DNA from: Chloroflexota bacterium
GTDB taxonomy: Bacteria > Chloroflexota > Anaerolineae > Anaerolineales > Villigracilaceae
Direction of reading: 5' to 3'
NCBI GenBank assembly: GCA_026389975.1
Contig: JAPLGV010000290.1
Span: 1-19,861 of the forward strand
DNA: 19,861 nucleotides
The notes beneath the pieces are model-generated. The model had not been told where the DNA came from. It did not search any database and saw only the letters and a program-made list of their open reading frames with translations. The translations under genes and the position numbers were made by a program. Shown here in pieces: positions 1 through 7,599 of the stretch. Each line of letters begins with the position of its first letter. Position 1 is the stretch's first letter.

Positions 1-82
1 AAAAATGGATGCAAGGCGACATGTCATATTTTAATTTTACAGAATAATTTTCACATTAACTAGACGCCTGACACATCAACAC

Positions 83-2380
83 ATGACACTTCCTTTCACC
101 CCTCGCCCCGCTCAATCCCAAATCCTCCGCTACACCGGCGGCAAAATGGGCATTTCCGCCGTGCCGGGTTCGGGCAAGACCTTCACCCTCTCCGCCCTGG
201 CTGCCCAACTTATCCGCTCCGGCAGGATCGCTGACGAGCAGGAAGTGCTGCTCGTCACCCTGGTCAACTCGGCGGTGGATAACTTCGCCAGCCGCATCAA
301 AGAATTCCTCGAACTGCCGATGCCCTTCGGCTACCGCGTCCGCACCCTGCACTTCGCCAGTCGCATCAAAGAATTCCTCGAACTGCCGATGCCCTTCGGC
401 TACCGCGTCCGCACCCTGCATGGGCTGGCGCACGATATCGTGCGTGAGAAACCCGCCGCGGTCGGGCTGGAGGAGCGCTTTGCCATCCTTGATGAGCGCG
501 AGGCCGATTTCATCCGCAAGGAAGCTACCAACGCCTGGCTGCAGGCCCATCCCAGCGAACTGGACGATTATCTCCTGGCGGACATTGAAGACAGCAAGCG
601 CGATTGGGTGCGCCGCCAGCAGTTGCCGGATCTGGTGACCGGCATCGCCCTGGCTTTCATCCGTTCCGCCAAGGATAACCGCCTGACCCCGGAGAAATTG
701 CGCCACTTGCTGGACCTGGCCCCCGCTCCGTTACCTTTAGCCGGGATGGGACTGGCGATTTACACCGATTACCAGCGCGCCCTTGCCTATCGCGGCGCAG
801 TGGATTTCGACGACCTGATCCGCCTGGCAATTGACCTGCTGGAGAACGACGCTGAGTTCCTGGAGCGCTTGCGCTATCGCTGGCCGTACATCCTAGAAGA
901 TGAGGCCCAGGATTCCAGCCAGTTGCAGGAACAAATCCTGCGGCTTCTTGCCGGAGAAAGCGGAAACTGGGTGCGCGTCGGCGACCCCAACCAGGCCATC
1001 TTCGAGACCTTCACCACCGCCTCCCCACAGCACCTGCTTGATTTCATCCACGCCGAAGCCGACCAGTACAAGGAACTGCCCGCCTCGGGCCGCTGCCAGC
1101 CGTCCATCATTGCCCTGGCGAACCAACTCATCAAGTGGGTGAACGGCGAACATCCCGAACCGGCCGTGCGGGATGCGCTGACCGTCCCGTACATCCAGCC
1201 CGCGCCCGAGGGCGACCCGCAACCGAATCCGCCCGACGACCCGCAAGGGGTTAAACTCATCGGTAAGAAATACACGCCGGAAGAGGAAGTGGAGGCGGTG
1301 GTCAAGTCCATTGACCGATGGCTGCCGGAGCACATGGACTCGACCGTGGCAGTGCTGGTGCCCCGTAACCAGCGCGGCGTGGAGGTCATCCAGGCGCTCA
1401 AGCGACGCAATATTGACTTCGTGGAATTGCTCGGCAGTACTTCATCCACACGCCTCGCGGCCGGACGGCTGGGCGAAATCGCCAGCGCGCTGGCTGACCC
1501 GCAGTCCGCCGCTCGGCTGGCAAAGGCTTACCTGGCCTGGCGGCGCGAGGAAGAGGAAGAGGCCAACGACGACTTCCAGCGTCAGGTCGCTCAATTGCTG
1601 AGTAAATGTGCCGAGGTGGAGACCTTCGTCAGCCCGAGAACGGGCCGGGATTGGCTGGCAGGTTTGGGGTCCGAAGGCGCCTCCGCCGAGGCAATCGCGG
1701 AGCTGGAAGAATTCCGGGGCCTCGTCCGCCGTTGGCAGGGGACGACCGTGCTCCCGATTGACCAGATGATCCTTACCCTGTCACAGGATCTGTTCACCGC
1801 CCCCAACGACCTGGCGCTGGCACACAAGTTGGCGCTGGTGCTGCGTCAGGTCAGCAACGATCACCGCGACTGGCGCCTGCCCGAACTGACCGGCGAACTC
1901 AGCCTGATCGCCCGTAACGAACGGCGCTTCCTGGGCTTCAGCGAAGACGACTCGGGCTTCGACCCGTCGCACCACGCCGGCAAGGTGGTTGTGACGACCA
2001 TGCACAAGGCCAAGGGCCTGGAGTGGGACCGGGTCTACCTGATGTCGGTCAACAGCTACGATTTCCCGTCCGGACAGCCCAACGAACGCTACATCTCGGA
2101 GCGATGGTTCGTGCGCGATAGCCTGAACCTGGAGGCCGAGACGCTGGCACAACTGGAAGCTGCCCTTTCGACCGGCGAGTATGAGTTCTACACCGAGGGC
2201 GCGGCCACCCAGTCCGCCCGGCTGGACTATGTGCGCGAGCGCCTGCGGCTGTTGTACGTGGGCATCACCCGCGCGAAAAAGGAACTGGTGCTGACGTGGA
2301 ATACCGGGCGGCAGGGGGATCAGACCCCGGCAATGCCATTTGTCGCCTTGCAGGGGTGGCGGGAGAACGTGTCAGATTGA
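83..2380 (+). CDS. UvrD/Rep-family (SF1A) ATP-dependent DNA helicase with an internal 23-residue duplication
   Basis: Predicted 3'-5' DNA helicase of the UvrD/Rep/PcrA superfamily, 765 aa, acting in DNA repair or recombination. Visible motifs in order: Q-motif-like PRPAQSQIL near residue 8, Walker A AVPGSGKT (26-33), motif Ia LLVTLVNSAVDNF (56-68), motif Ib TLHGLAHDIVRE (111-122), Walker B DEAQD (273-277), motif III GDPNQAIF (300-307), motif V TTMHKAKGLEW (638-648) and motif VI LLYVGITRAKKEL near the C-terminus. All core ATPase motifs are present. Residues 68-90 are repeated as 91-113, between motifs Ia and Ib, where relatives have one copy. The start was chosen because the N-terminus fits the family; no Shine-Dalgarno is visible. 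It lacks the fused nuclease domain of AddA or RecB. The PD-(D/E)XK gene at 10310 could be a partner, but it is 8 kb away. The family is certain; the exact subfamily is not. Confidence 0.93.
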   Translation: MTLPFTPRPAQSQILRYTGGKMGISAVPGSGKTFTLSALAAQLIRSGRIADEQEVLLVTLVNSAVDNFASRIKEFLELPMPFGYRVRTLHFASRIKEFLELPMPFGYRVRTLHGLAHDIVREKPAAVGLEERFAILDEREADFIRKEATNAWLQAHPSELDDYLLADIEDSKRDWVRRQQLPDLVTGIALAFIRSAKDNRLTPEKLRHLLDLAPAPLPLAGMGLAIYTDYQRALAYRGAVDFDDLIRLAIDLLENDAEFLERLRYRWPYILEDEAQDSSQLQEQILRLLAGESGNWVRVGDPNQAIFETFTTASPQHLLDFIHAEADQYKELPASGRCQPSIIALANQLIKWVNGEHPEPAVRDALTVPYIQPAPEGDPQPNPPDDPQGVKLIGKKYTPEEEVEAVVKSIDRWLPEHMDSTVAVLVPRNQRGVEVIQALKRRNIDFVELLGSTSSTRLAAGRLGEIASALADPQSAARLAKAYLAWRREEEEEANDDFQRQVAQLLSKCAEVETFVSPRTGRDWLAGLGSEGASAEAIAELEEFRGLVRRWQGTTVLPIDQMILTLSQDLFTAPNDLALAHKLALVLRQVSNDHRDWRLPELTGELSLIARNERRFLGFSEDDSGFDPSHHAGKVVVTTMHKAKGLEWDRVYLMSVNSYDFPSGQPNERYISERWFVRDSLNLEAETLAQLEAALSTGEYEFYTEGAATQSARLDYVRERLRLLYVGITRAKKELVLTWNTGRQGDQTPAMPFVALQGWRENVSD
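283..420 (+). repeat. 69-bp in-frame tandem duplication inside the helicase gene
   Basis: Copy 1 is 283-351 and copy 2 is 352-420, directly abutting. They differ only at C292 versus T361, a synonymous AGC/AGT serine change. The unit is exactly 23 codons, so the frame is kept and 23 residues are duplicated just before motif Ib. Confidence 0.97.
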
Positions 2381-2406
2381 CAATCTTTGCGATTATATGG
2401 TATTGT
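2377..2406 (+). promoter_or_regulatory. Candidate sigma70-type promoter for the membrane-protein pair
   Basis: A perfect -35 TTGACA at 2377-2382 overlaps the helicase stop codon. It is followed after 18 bases by TATTGT (2401-2406, four of six consensus bases). Transcription would begin near 2413, leaving a short leader with GGAGG (2426-2430) before the ATG at 2436. Inferred from sequence only. Confidence 0.45.
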
Positions 2407-2435
2407 TCCCTGATTAGATATGGTTGGAGGTGTGT

Positions 2436-3377
2436 ATGGCAGAAGAGCATAAATCCATAGGACTTACAACTGCCCTGATCGGTCTGGTCGGCACGATTTT
2501 GGCAGCCTGCGGGGGGATTAGCGGTGCGCTCGTGACTAGTGCGGTTACAGTCTTCCAGGTCCAACGGCAGAATCAGCAGGTTGCTCTCCCCGCATCAGGG
2601 GGAGGAGAAACGTTGAGCGTTGATACGGGCTCCATCTTTATCACCCGTCAGAAAGCGGCTGCCCTGGATCCCGCTACCTATTACGTAAATCTGGATCAGG
2701 CTTTTGTACTACACCGGCCTCTCCCCGGATGGGATGACATGGAAGAAATGACCGTCCAGGACCAGTTGGCCGAGGATAACGTCACCTGCCTGGTTGTCTG
2801 CGACCAGCCCGTTTTTCGCATCCGTTATGGAGAACCGATCGAGATCGAATCAGATCGCCAGACAACGGTCAACGGCCATCTCATCCCCGAAGAATTGCTT
2901 AAATTGAATGAAATGCTCTATGGACCTCCTCCCTGGAAATTACCTTATTACAGCCAGATGATCCTTAATGTATTTGAGAAGAGTGAGGTGCAGGCATTAG
3001 GAATCCACACGCTGAAATTACCTTATTACAGCCAGATGATCCTTAATGTATTTGAGAAGAGTGAGGTGCAGGCATTAGGAATCCACACGCTGCCTGATAT
3101 GATTTTATTGATGACGCGCTATTCAGCAGGGCGGGTCAACCGAGTCATTGCGCAGGTGGATAGTCATTTTGCCATTGTCCAACTATCGAGCACTTACGAA
3201 GGTATTCGTGTGGGTGGGGAACCGGCGACGATGACAATTGATAACTGGCTCCTGTTTGCCGAAGCAGACACCGCATTTTATACGGTTGAGATCAGGTACA
3301 CACCCCAAAGTGGCCAGCCCCTTCAAGTTTGGGACGATTTGCAATTGTATATAGACCAATTCCGTGTGATCCAGTAA
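2436..3377 (+). CDS. Hypothetical single-pass membrane protein, paralog 1, with an internal 26-residue duplication
   Basis: Family not recognised. ATG at 2436 is preferred over the upstream TTG at 2424 because GGAGG lies at 2426-2430 with five bases of spacing, and the resulting N-terminus (MAEEHKSIG) aligns with its neighbour. The 313-aa protein has a short charged N-tail and one Gly/Ala-rich hydrophobic helix (about residues 9-36, LIGLVGTILAACGG). A polar domain of about 270 residues follows, probably outside the membrane. The C-terminus is the most conserved part with the paralog (LFAE, VEIRYTP, GQPLQVWDDLQ, FRVIQ). Residues 168-193 are repeated as 194-219 (LPYYSQMILNV...); without the repeat its length would be 287 aa, against 289 aa in the paralog. 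Twenty-one bases separate the two genes, so they are probably co-transcribed. No enzymatic motif is visible. Confidence 0.8.
   Translation: MAEEHKSIGLTTALIGLVGTILAACGGISGALVTSAVTVFQVQRQNQQVALPASGGGETLSVDTGSIFITRQKAAALDPATYYVNLDQAFVLHRPLPGWDDMEEMTVQDQLAEDNVTCLVVCDQPVFRIRYGEPIEIESDRQTTVNGHLIPEELLKLNEMLYGPPPWKLPYYSQMILNVFEKSEVQALGIHTLKLPYYSQMILNVFEKSEVQALGIHTLPDMILLMTRYSAGRVNRVIAQVDSHFAIVQLSSTYEGIRVGGEPATMTIDNWLLFAEADTAFYTVEIRYTPQSGQPLQVWDDLQLYIDQFRVIQ
2937..3092 (+). repeat. 78-bp perfect in-frame tandem duplication
   Basis: Copy 1 is 2937-3014 and copy 2 is 3015-3092, identical throughout. The unit is 26 codons long, so the reading frame is kept. The paralogous gene downstream has only one equivalent segment (around its FYSQITTLAL motif), so a single copy is probably ancestral. 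Confidence 0.97.
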
Positions 3378-3398
3378 TAAAGGTGAGGAGTGGATTAG

Positions 3399-4268
3399 AT
3401 GGATAGTGAAAAAAAGCGGCAGAAATCCTCTAGGCAGGCGGCGATCATCGGGCTGGTTGGTGCGTTCCTGACAGTATGCGGGGGCATATCCGGGGCACTG
3501 ATCGGCGGTATTACCACTTTTTATAAAATCGAGAGGGAAGCCCAGCAGATTGCCATCGCGGCCCCTCAAAGTGACCAACCCTTGACAGTAGACACACACC
3601 AGATCACGATCAGTTCATCTGAAGCCGCAACTCTCGATCCATTAAAGTACCTGGTGTTCCAGGATTTAGGATTTGTCTTGGCCCAGCCCAGAACAGGCTG
3701 GAGTGATGGCGGACAAATGACGTACCTGGATCTGTTCCTGGAAGAGGGCACGAACCTGTCTCCTCTGATCCTCTTCTACACGTGGATAAAGGATACATGG
3801 AATGACCAGCCGGTTCGCCAGCTCCGCTACACAGAACCGGTTATAGTACAGTATATAGAAGGGTCCACCGAGAATGGTATTCCAGTAGACATTACCTTGT
3901 TAAAAAATGATACGCTTGCGTTTTACAGTCAGATTACGACGCTGGCGCTTTCCAAAGCAGTCGCAGGGCCGGATTTAACCCTCTATGGGCTGGCGCTGGC
4001 CTGGGGAGGTCTGCATCAGGGTGGTGTTAATGAAATTATTGCCAACCCTGACAGCCAGTATGTCTTTGAGCAAGTATCCTGGGAATTAAATGGGGTACGT
4101 GTGGATGGTCAGCAGGCTGACTTGACTTTGCAGAGATGGGCGTTGTTTGCAGAAAGTTCAGAACGTTACTACATTGTTGAGGTGCAATATGTTCCTGCAA
4201 CGGGTCAGTCCATACAGGTATGGGATGATTTGCAGGCTTATTTAGATGCCTTTCGTGTCATTCATTAA
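3399..4268 (+). CDS. Hypothetical single-pass membrane protein, paralog 2
   Basis: Tandem paralog of the preceding gene; family not recognised. It is 289 aa with a basic N-tail (MDSEKKRQKSSRQ), then a hydrophobic helix at about residues 14-40 that shares IGLVG, CGGISGAL and an aromatic exit with paralog 1. The basic tail suggests the N-terminus stays in the cytoplasm and the large domain faces outward. Shared landmarks are LTVDT, EAATLDP, a GW pair near residue 105, LFAE, VEVQYVPATGQ, VWDDLQ and FRVIH at the end. GAGG at 3385-3388 serves the ATG at 3399. Base composition here is closer to even than in flanking genes, which may mark acquired DNA. Co-transcription with paralog 1 is likely. The convergent 69-base gap to the kinase gene shows no convincing terminator. 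Confidence 0.82.
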   Translation: MDSEKKRQKSSRQAAIIGLVGAFLTVCGGISGALIGGITTFYKIEREAQQIAIAAPQSDQPLTVDTHQITISSSEAATLDPLKYLVFQDLGFVLAQPRTGWSDGGQMTYLDLFLEEGTNLSPLILFYTWIKDTWNDQPVRQLRYTEPVIVQYIEGSTENGIPVDITLLKNDTLAFYSQITTLALSKAVAGPDLTLYGLALAWGGLHQGGVNEIIANPDSQYVFEQVSWELNGVRVDGQQADLTLQRWALFAESSERYYIVEVQYVPATGQSIQVWDDLQAYLDAFRVIH

Positions 4269-4337
4269 AGCATTTCTCTCTGAATTCTCTACCTTAATAC
4301 TTTTTATCGGTCTCCTCGATTTCGTGCAGAGAACGGG

Positions 4338-5876
4338 TCACTTCTTCCTCCTCATCGCCTGATACAACGGCTGGAGCCGTTTATACATTTGCTTGTACAC
4401 GCCATGATACAACTCATCATAGCGCTCATGGATTTTCGCATCCGGCTCGAAGGTATCACGCACACGCGTCATCGCCCGGATGGCAGCCGGAAAGTCGGGG
4501 TGGATTCCGATACCCACCGCCGCGTCCATCGCCGCGCCGAGACCCGAAGCCTCGTACACATGCGGACGTGAGGCCGGCAGCCCGAACACGTCCGCCGTTA
4601 TCTGCATGGCCGCCTCGGACTGGCTGCCGCCGCCCGCCACGCGTAACTCGGTAATCGGCACACCGGAACGCTTGGCGGTGCGCTCGGCACCTTCGCGCAG
4701 GGCATAGGCCAGCCCTTCCAGGATGGCGCGGTAGACGTGGGCACGGGTGGTCACGTCGCTGAAGCCGATCATCGCACCGCGCGCTTCCGGGCCGGGGAAG
4801 ACCAGCCCCGGTGACCAGTACGGCTGGAGCACCAGACCATCCGAGCCGGGCGGGACGGTGCGCACCAGCTCGTCGAACAGGGCTTCGGGTTCGACGCCCT
4901 GCGCCTCGGCCAGTCCCTGCTCGCGCAGCCCGAACTCCTGCTTGAACCAGGTCACCATCCAGTAGCCGCGGTAAATCTGGATCTCAAAACTATACTGTCC
5001 CGGAACAGCCGCCGGGTACGGGGGAATGAGAGGAATGACTTCGATGTATTTTTTGTGGGTGGTGTTGATGGTGGCCGTCGTCCCGTAACTGAGACAGCCG
5101 ATGTGCGGTTCCAGGCAACCTGCGCCGAGCACTTCGGTGGCCTTGTCAGCGGCGGCAGCGATGAGCGTCAGTCCCGCCGGGAGACCGGTGGCGGCAGATG
5201 CCCCGGGAGTGATCTCACCTAATTTGGACGCGACCGGCACGAGGTCTGGCAGGAGCGTTTTGTCCATCGGAACCGCCTGCCACTTCCAGCCCCAGGAGGC
5301 TTCCCAATCCTGCTTCTTGTAATCGAACGGGATATACCCGACCTGACAGCCGACCGAGTCCACAAACTTGCCGACCAGTCGATAGGTCAGGTAGCCGGAG
5401 AGGAACAGATACTTGTGCGTGGCCTTCCAGATTTCGGGCTGGTGTTTCTGGAGCCAATTGGATTCGGCCTCCGCCTGGAGGTAGGCCACCGTCTCGGAGG
5501 CGCCCGCGGCTTTGAAAGCCGCCCCCCACAACCCGCCAAGCGGTTTGACGCCCTCGGTGCGGCGCTGGTCGAGCCAGTGGATAGCCGGGCGCAGAGGCTT
5601 GCCATCTTTGTCCACGTTGATGAGCGTGCTGCGTTGGGTCGTCAGGCTGACGGCGGCGATGGACGACTTATCCACACCCTGCGCCCACAAATTTTGACAG
5701 GCTTCGCAGACGGCCTTCCAGAAGACTTCGGGGTCCTGCTCAGCCAGGCCGGGGGCGGTGGAGTAATACGGTTCAAGCGGGACCCGGGACTTGTACAGCA
5801 AATTCCCGCGCGGGTCAAACACGAGGGCACGCACGGATTGTGTGCCATTGTCGATCGCGAGCAGGTTTTCGGGCAT
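4338..5876 (-). CDS. FGGY-family carbohydrate kinase
   Basis: Cytoplasmic ATP-dependent sugar or polyol kinase of the FGGY family (glycerol kinase, xylulokinase and relatives), 512 aa. Visible: N-terminal phosphate-binding loop AIDNGTQSVRALVFD (7-21), catalytic-base Asp244 in AAADKATEVLGAG, SYGTTATI (263-270), and the adenosine-site signature RVAGGGSQSEAAMQ (412-425). The ATG at 5876 is chosen because AAAGGAG (5883-5889) precedes it by six bases; the frame stays open further upstream without support. It is the last gene of the fadR operon. Glycerol is an obvious candidate substrate because glpD is upstream. However, the protein may be closer to uncharacterised kinases such as E. coli YgcE, which is encoded near an AGPS-like oxidoreductase (YgcU). 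Family certain, substrate unknown. Confidence 0.9.
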   Translation of the reverse strand: MPENLLAIDNGTQSVRALVFDPRGNLLYKSRVPLEPYYSTAPGLAEQDPEVFWKAVCEACQNLWAQGVDKSSIAAVSLTTQRSTLINVDKDGKPLRPAIHWLDQRRTEGVKPLGGLWGAAFKAAGASETVAYLQAEAESNWLQKHQPEIWKATHKYLFLSGYLTYRLVGKFVDSVGCQVGYIPFDYKKQDWEASWGWKWQAVPMDKTLLPDLVPVASKLGEITPGASAATGLPAGLTLIAAAADKATEVLGAGCLEPHIGCLSYGTTATINTTHKKYIEVIPLIPPYPAAVPGQYSFEIQIYRGYWMVTWFKQEFGLREQGLAEAQGVEPEALFDELVRTVPPGSDGLVLQPYWSPGLVFPGPEARGAMIGFSDVTTRAHVYRAILEGLAYALREGAERTAKRSGVPITELRVAGGGSQSEAAMQITADVFGLPASRPHVYEASGLGAAMDAAVGIGIHPDFPAAIRAMTRVRDTFEPDAKIHERYDELYHGVYKQMYKRLQPLYQAMRRKK

Positions 5877-5889
5877 TATAGACTCCTTT

Positions 5890-5948
5890 ACACGAAGGAC
5901 ACAAAAGAGCATTAAGGAAAACTAATGTGACCGTGGTGTCCTTTGTGT
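5890..5948 (-). repeat. Inverted repeat next to the kinase ribosome-binding site
   Basis: Arms 5890-5902 and 5936-5948 are complementary at 12 of 13 positions, with a 33-base loop. The inner arm ends directly at the AAAGGAG of the FGGY kinase. The wording of the arms resembles hairpin spacers seen in many environmental genomes. It could be a dispersed repeat or an mRNA element influencing expression. Confidence 0.7.
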
Positions 5949-5956
5949 TTAGAGAA

Positions 5957-7540
5957 TTATAGCCGATAGGCGCGGTTCCACAACTCCGCATACGATTTTT
6001 CTTCCACCTGCCAGCGGGCATCGTCCCAGGCAAGTTCCGGCTGGACGATAGAGCGGATGCGGCTCATCTGGTCGAGACCGCCGTGCGGGACAAGCAGTCC
6101 CAGCCGGACGCGGCGCAGGAGCAAATCATCGAGGTGGACGACAGCCTCAGCGCGCGCCGCCTGACGGAGTTCGGCCCACAGATAGATGGTTCCATCAACA
6201 GGCTGGAGGTCTGCGCCGGAGGCGGCGAACAGCGCCGCGGATTCGGGTCCGTAGCGCGCCAGCAGACGCAGGCACTGCGTCGGGGAGAATTTCGAGGCCG
6301 CGCAGGCCGCCTCAGCCTCCGGTGGAATAGCGTCCAGTACGGGGATATCCGGGTTGAAGGGGATGCGCCCGAGATGTCTTCGGACGGCTTTCAGGGCGTC
6401 ACGCGCCATGATACGGAAGGTGGTCAGTTTGCCGCCGCTGACGGTCAGCAGGCCGTTCTCGTCCCAGAGCACATGCTCGCGCGATTCCTTGGACGGGTTG
6501 GCTTTGCCGGTGTCCACCACCGGGCGGAACCCGGAATAGGTGGCGGTCACATCAGCAAAGGTTAGTTCCAGTTGCGGGAAGACGAACTTGAGGCCATCCA
6601 GCAGGTACTCGGCCTCGGCGGTGCTGATGGCCGGGTCGGTGACAAGGTCCGGACCCTGATCCACGTCGGTGGTACCAAAGACAACCGCCCCTTCCCACGG
6701 CAGGGCGAAGACCGGACGCCCATCCTGCGGGTGCAGGAAACTGACGGCGCGCGTCAGCGGCAGGCGGCTGAATGGGAAAACCAGATGACTGCCGCGCAGC
6801 GGGCGCAGGCGCGGCGCTTTCCCCACATACCTGCGCAACTTATCCGCCCAGGCCCCGGTGGCGTTGATCACCACCCGGCCTTTAACTTCGACCTGCCGGT
6901 CTGACTCGCCGGAAGTATCGCAAAGGACTACGCCGCACACCTGTCCGGCATTTGTCTTGAGCAGGGACTCGACGCGTGCGTAGTTGAGCGCCAGCGCCCC
7001 ACCCGATACCGACTCGCGCAAGAGACGCAGGACAAGCCGGGCGTCGTCGGTCTGGGCGTCGAAGTAACGGAAGCCGCCGCGCAGGCCGGGGACGGTCAGC
7101 GCTGGGCAAAGTTCGCGCATATCGTCGGCATCATAGGAACGATGACTCCATTGGCGCGCCATCAGGTCGTAGACAACCAGCCCGGCACCGAAAACCCAGC
7201 CAGGCATGTGGTCACCAGGCAGGCAGGTGTAGAGGAAACCGAGCCGGTTGACCAGTCCGCGGCCCTGTTTCAACAGGTACTCACGCTCGCTCACGGATTC
7301 AAGCGTGACCCGGACCTGGGCATTTTTTAGATAGCGCATTCCGCCGTGGACGAGTTTCGACGAACGCGAGGATGTGCCCGAGGCGAAATCGTCTGCTTCA
7401 ACCAGCACCACCTTCAGCCCGGCATGCACACACTGTCGCAGAATCCCCGCGCCGGTGATGCCACCGCCGATGATGACTACGTCCCATTCCTGATTTAGTT
7501 CCGACCAGGCCCGGTCGCGCCAACCTTTTATCCAATCCAT
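5957..7540 (-). CDS. glpD: FAD-dependent glycerol-3-phosphate dehydrogenase
   Basis: Aerobic-type GlpD, which oxidises sn-glycerol 3-phosphate to dihydroxyacetone phosphate and passes electrons to the quinone pool at the membrane. The 528-aa protein shows the Rossmann dinucleotide site VVIIGGGITGAG (21-32), the acidic end of the second strand (VVLVEADDF), and the family signature SSKLVHGGMRYL (60-71). Further on are the substrate-domain segments GAWADKLR, PLRGSHLVFP and YSGFRPV, then a helical C-terminal domain. E. coli GlpD has 501 residues, so this is full length. ATG at 7540 is preferred over the upstream in-frame start because GAGGAG (7548-7553) lies seven bases away and the N-terminus then matches relatives. 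It sits between the oxidase and the kinase in the fadR operon. DHAP made here could feed glycolysis or glycerolipid synthesis. Confidence 0.94.
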   Translation of the reverse strand: MDWIKGWRDRAWSELNQEWDVVIIGGGITGAGILRQCVHAGLKVVLVEADDFASGTSSRSSKLVHGGMRYLKNAQVRVTLESVSEREYLLKQGRGLVNRLGFLYTCLPGDHMPGWVFGAGLVVYDLMARQWSHRSYDADDMRELCPALTVPGLRGGFRYFDAQTDDARLVLRLLRESVSGGALALNYARVESLLKTNAGQVCGVVLCDTSGESDRQVEVKGRVVINATGAWADKLRRYVGKAPRLRPLRGSHLVFPFSRLPLTRAVSFLHPQDGRPVFALPWEGAVVFGTTDVDQGPDLVTDPAISTAEAEYLLDGLKFVFPQLELTFADVTATYSGFRPVVDTGKANPSKESREHVLWDENGLLTVSGGKLTTFRIMARDALKAVRRHLGRIPFNPDIPVLDAIPPEAEAACAASKFSPTQCLRLLARYGPESAALFAASGADLQPVDGTIYLWAELRQAARAEAVVHLDDLLLRRVRLGLLVPHGGLDQMSRIRSIVQPELAWDDARWQVEEKSYAELWNRAYRL

Positions 7541-7568
7541 GATTGCACTCCTCGAAAAAAGGACCACG

Positions 7569-7599
7569 GACGATGGACGGTAGACCATGGTCCATCGTC
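7569..7599 (-). repeat. Perfect 10-bp stem hairpin at the oxidase stop codon
   Basis: GACGATGGAC (7569-7578) pairs perfectly with GTCCATCGTC (7590-7599) around an 11-base loop. It touches the stop codon of the upstream gene and ends 15 bases before the glpD ribosome-binding site. No T-tract follows in the direction of the operon, so it is not a classical terminator. It may be a dispersed intergenic repeat or an mRNA-processing or stability element. Confidence 0.75.

Noticed and set aside
283..420. Short CRISPR-like or satellite repeat
   Set aside because: Only two abutting copies without spacers, inside a coding frame.
56..706. Minus-strand frame with an internal repeat at the start of the window
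   Set aside because: Antisense to the helicase; its repeat simply mirrors the 69-bp duplication.
4269..4337. Terminator between the convergent membrane-protein and kinase genes
   Set aside because: Only weak complementarity and no stem with a clear T-tract was found.
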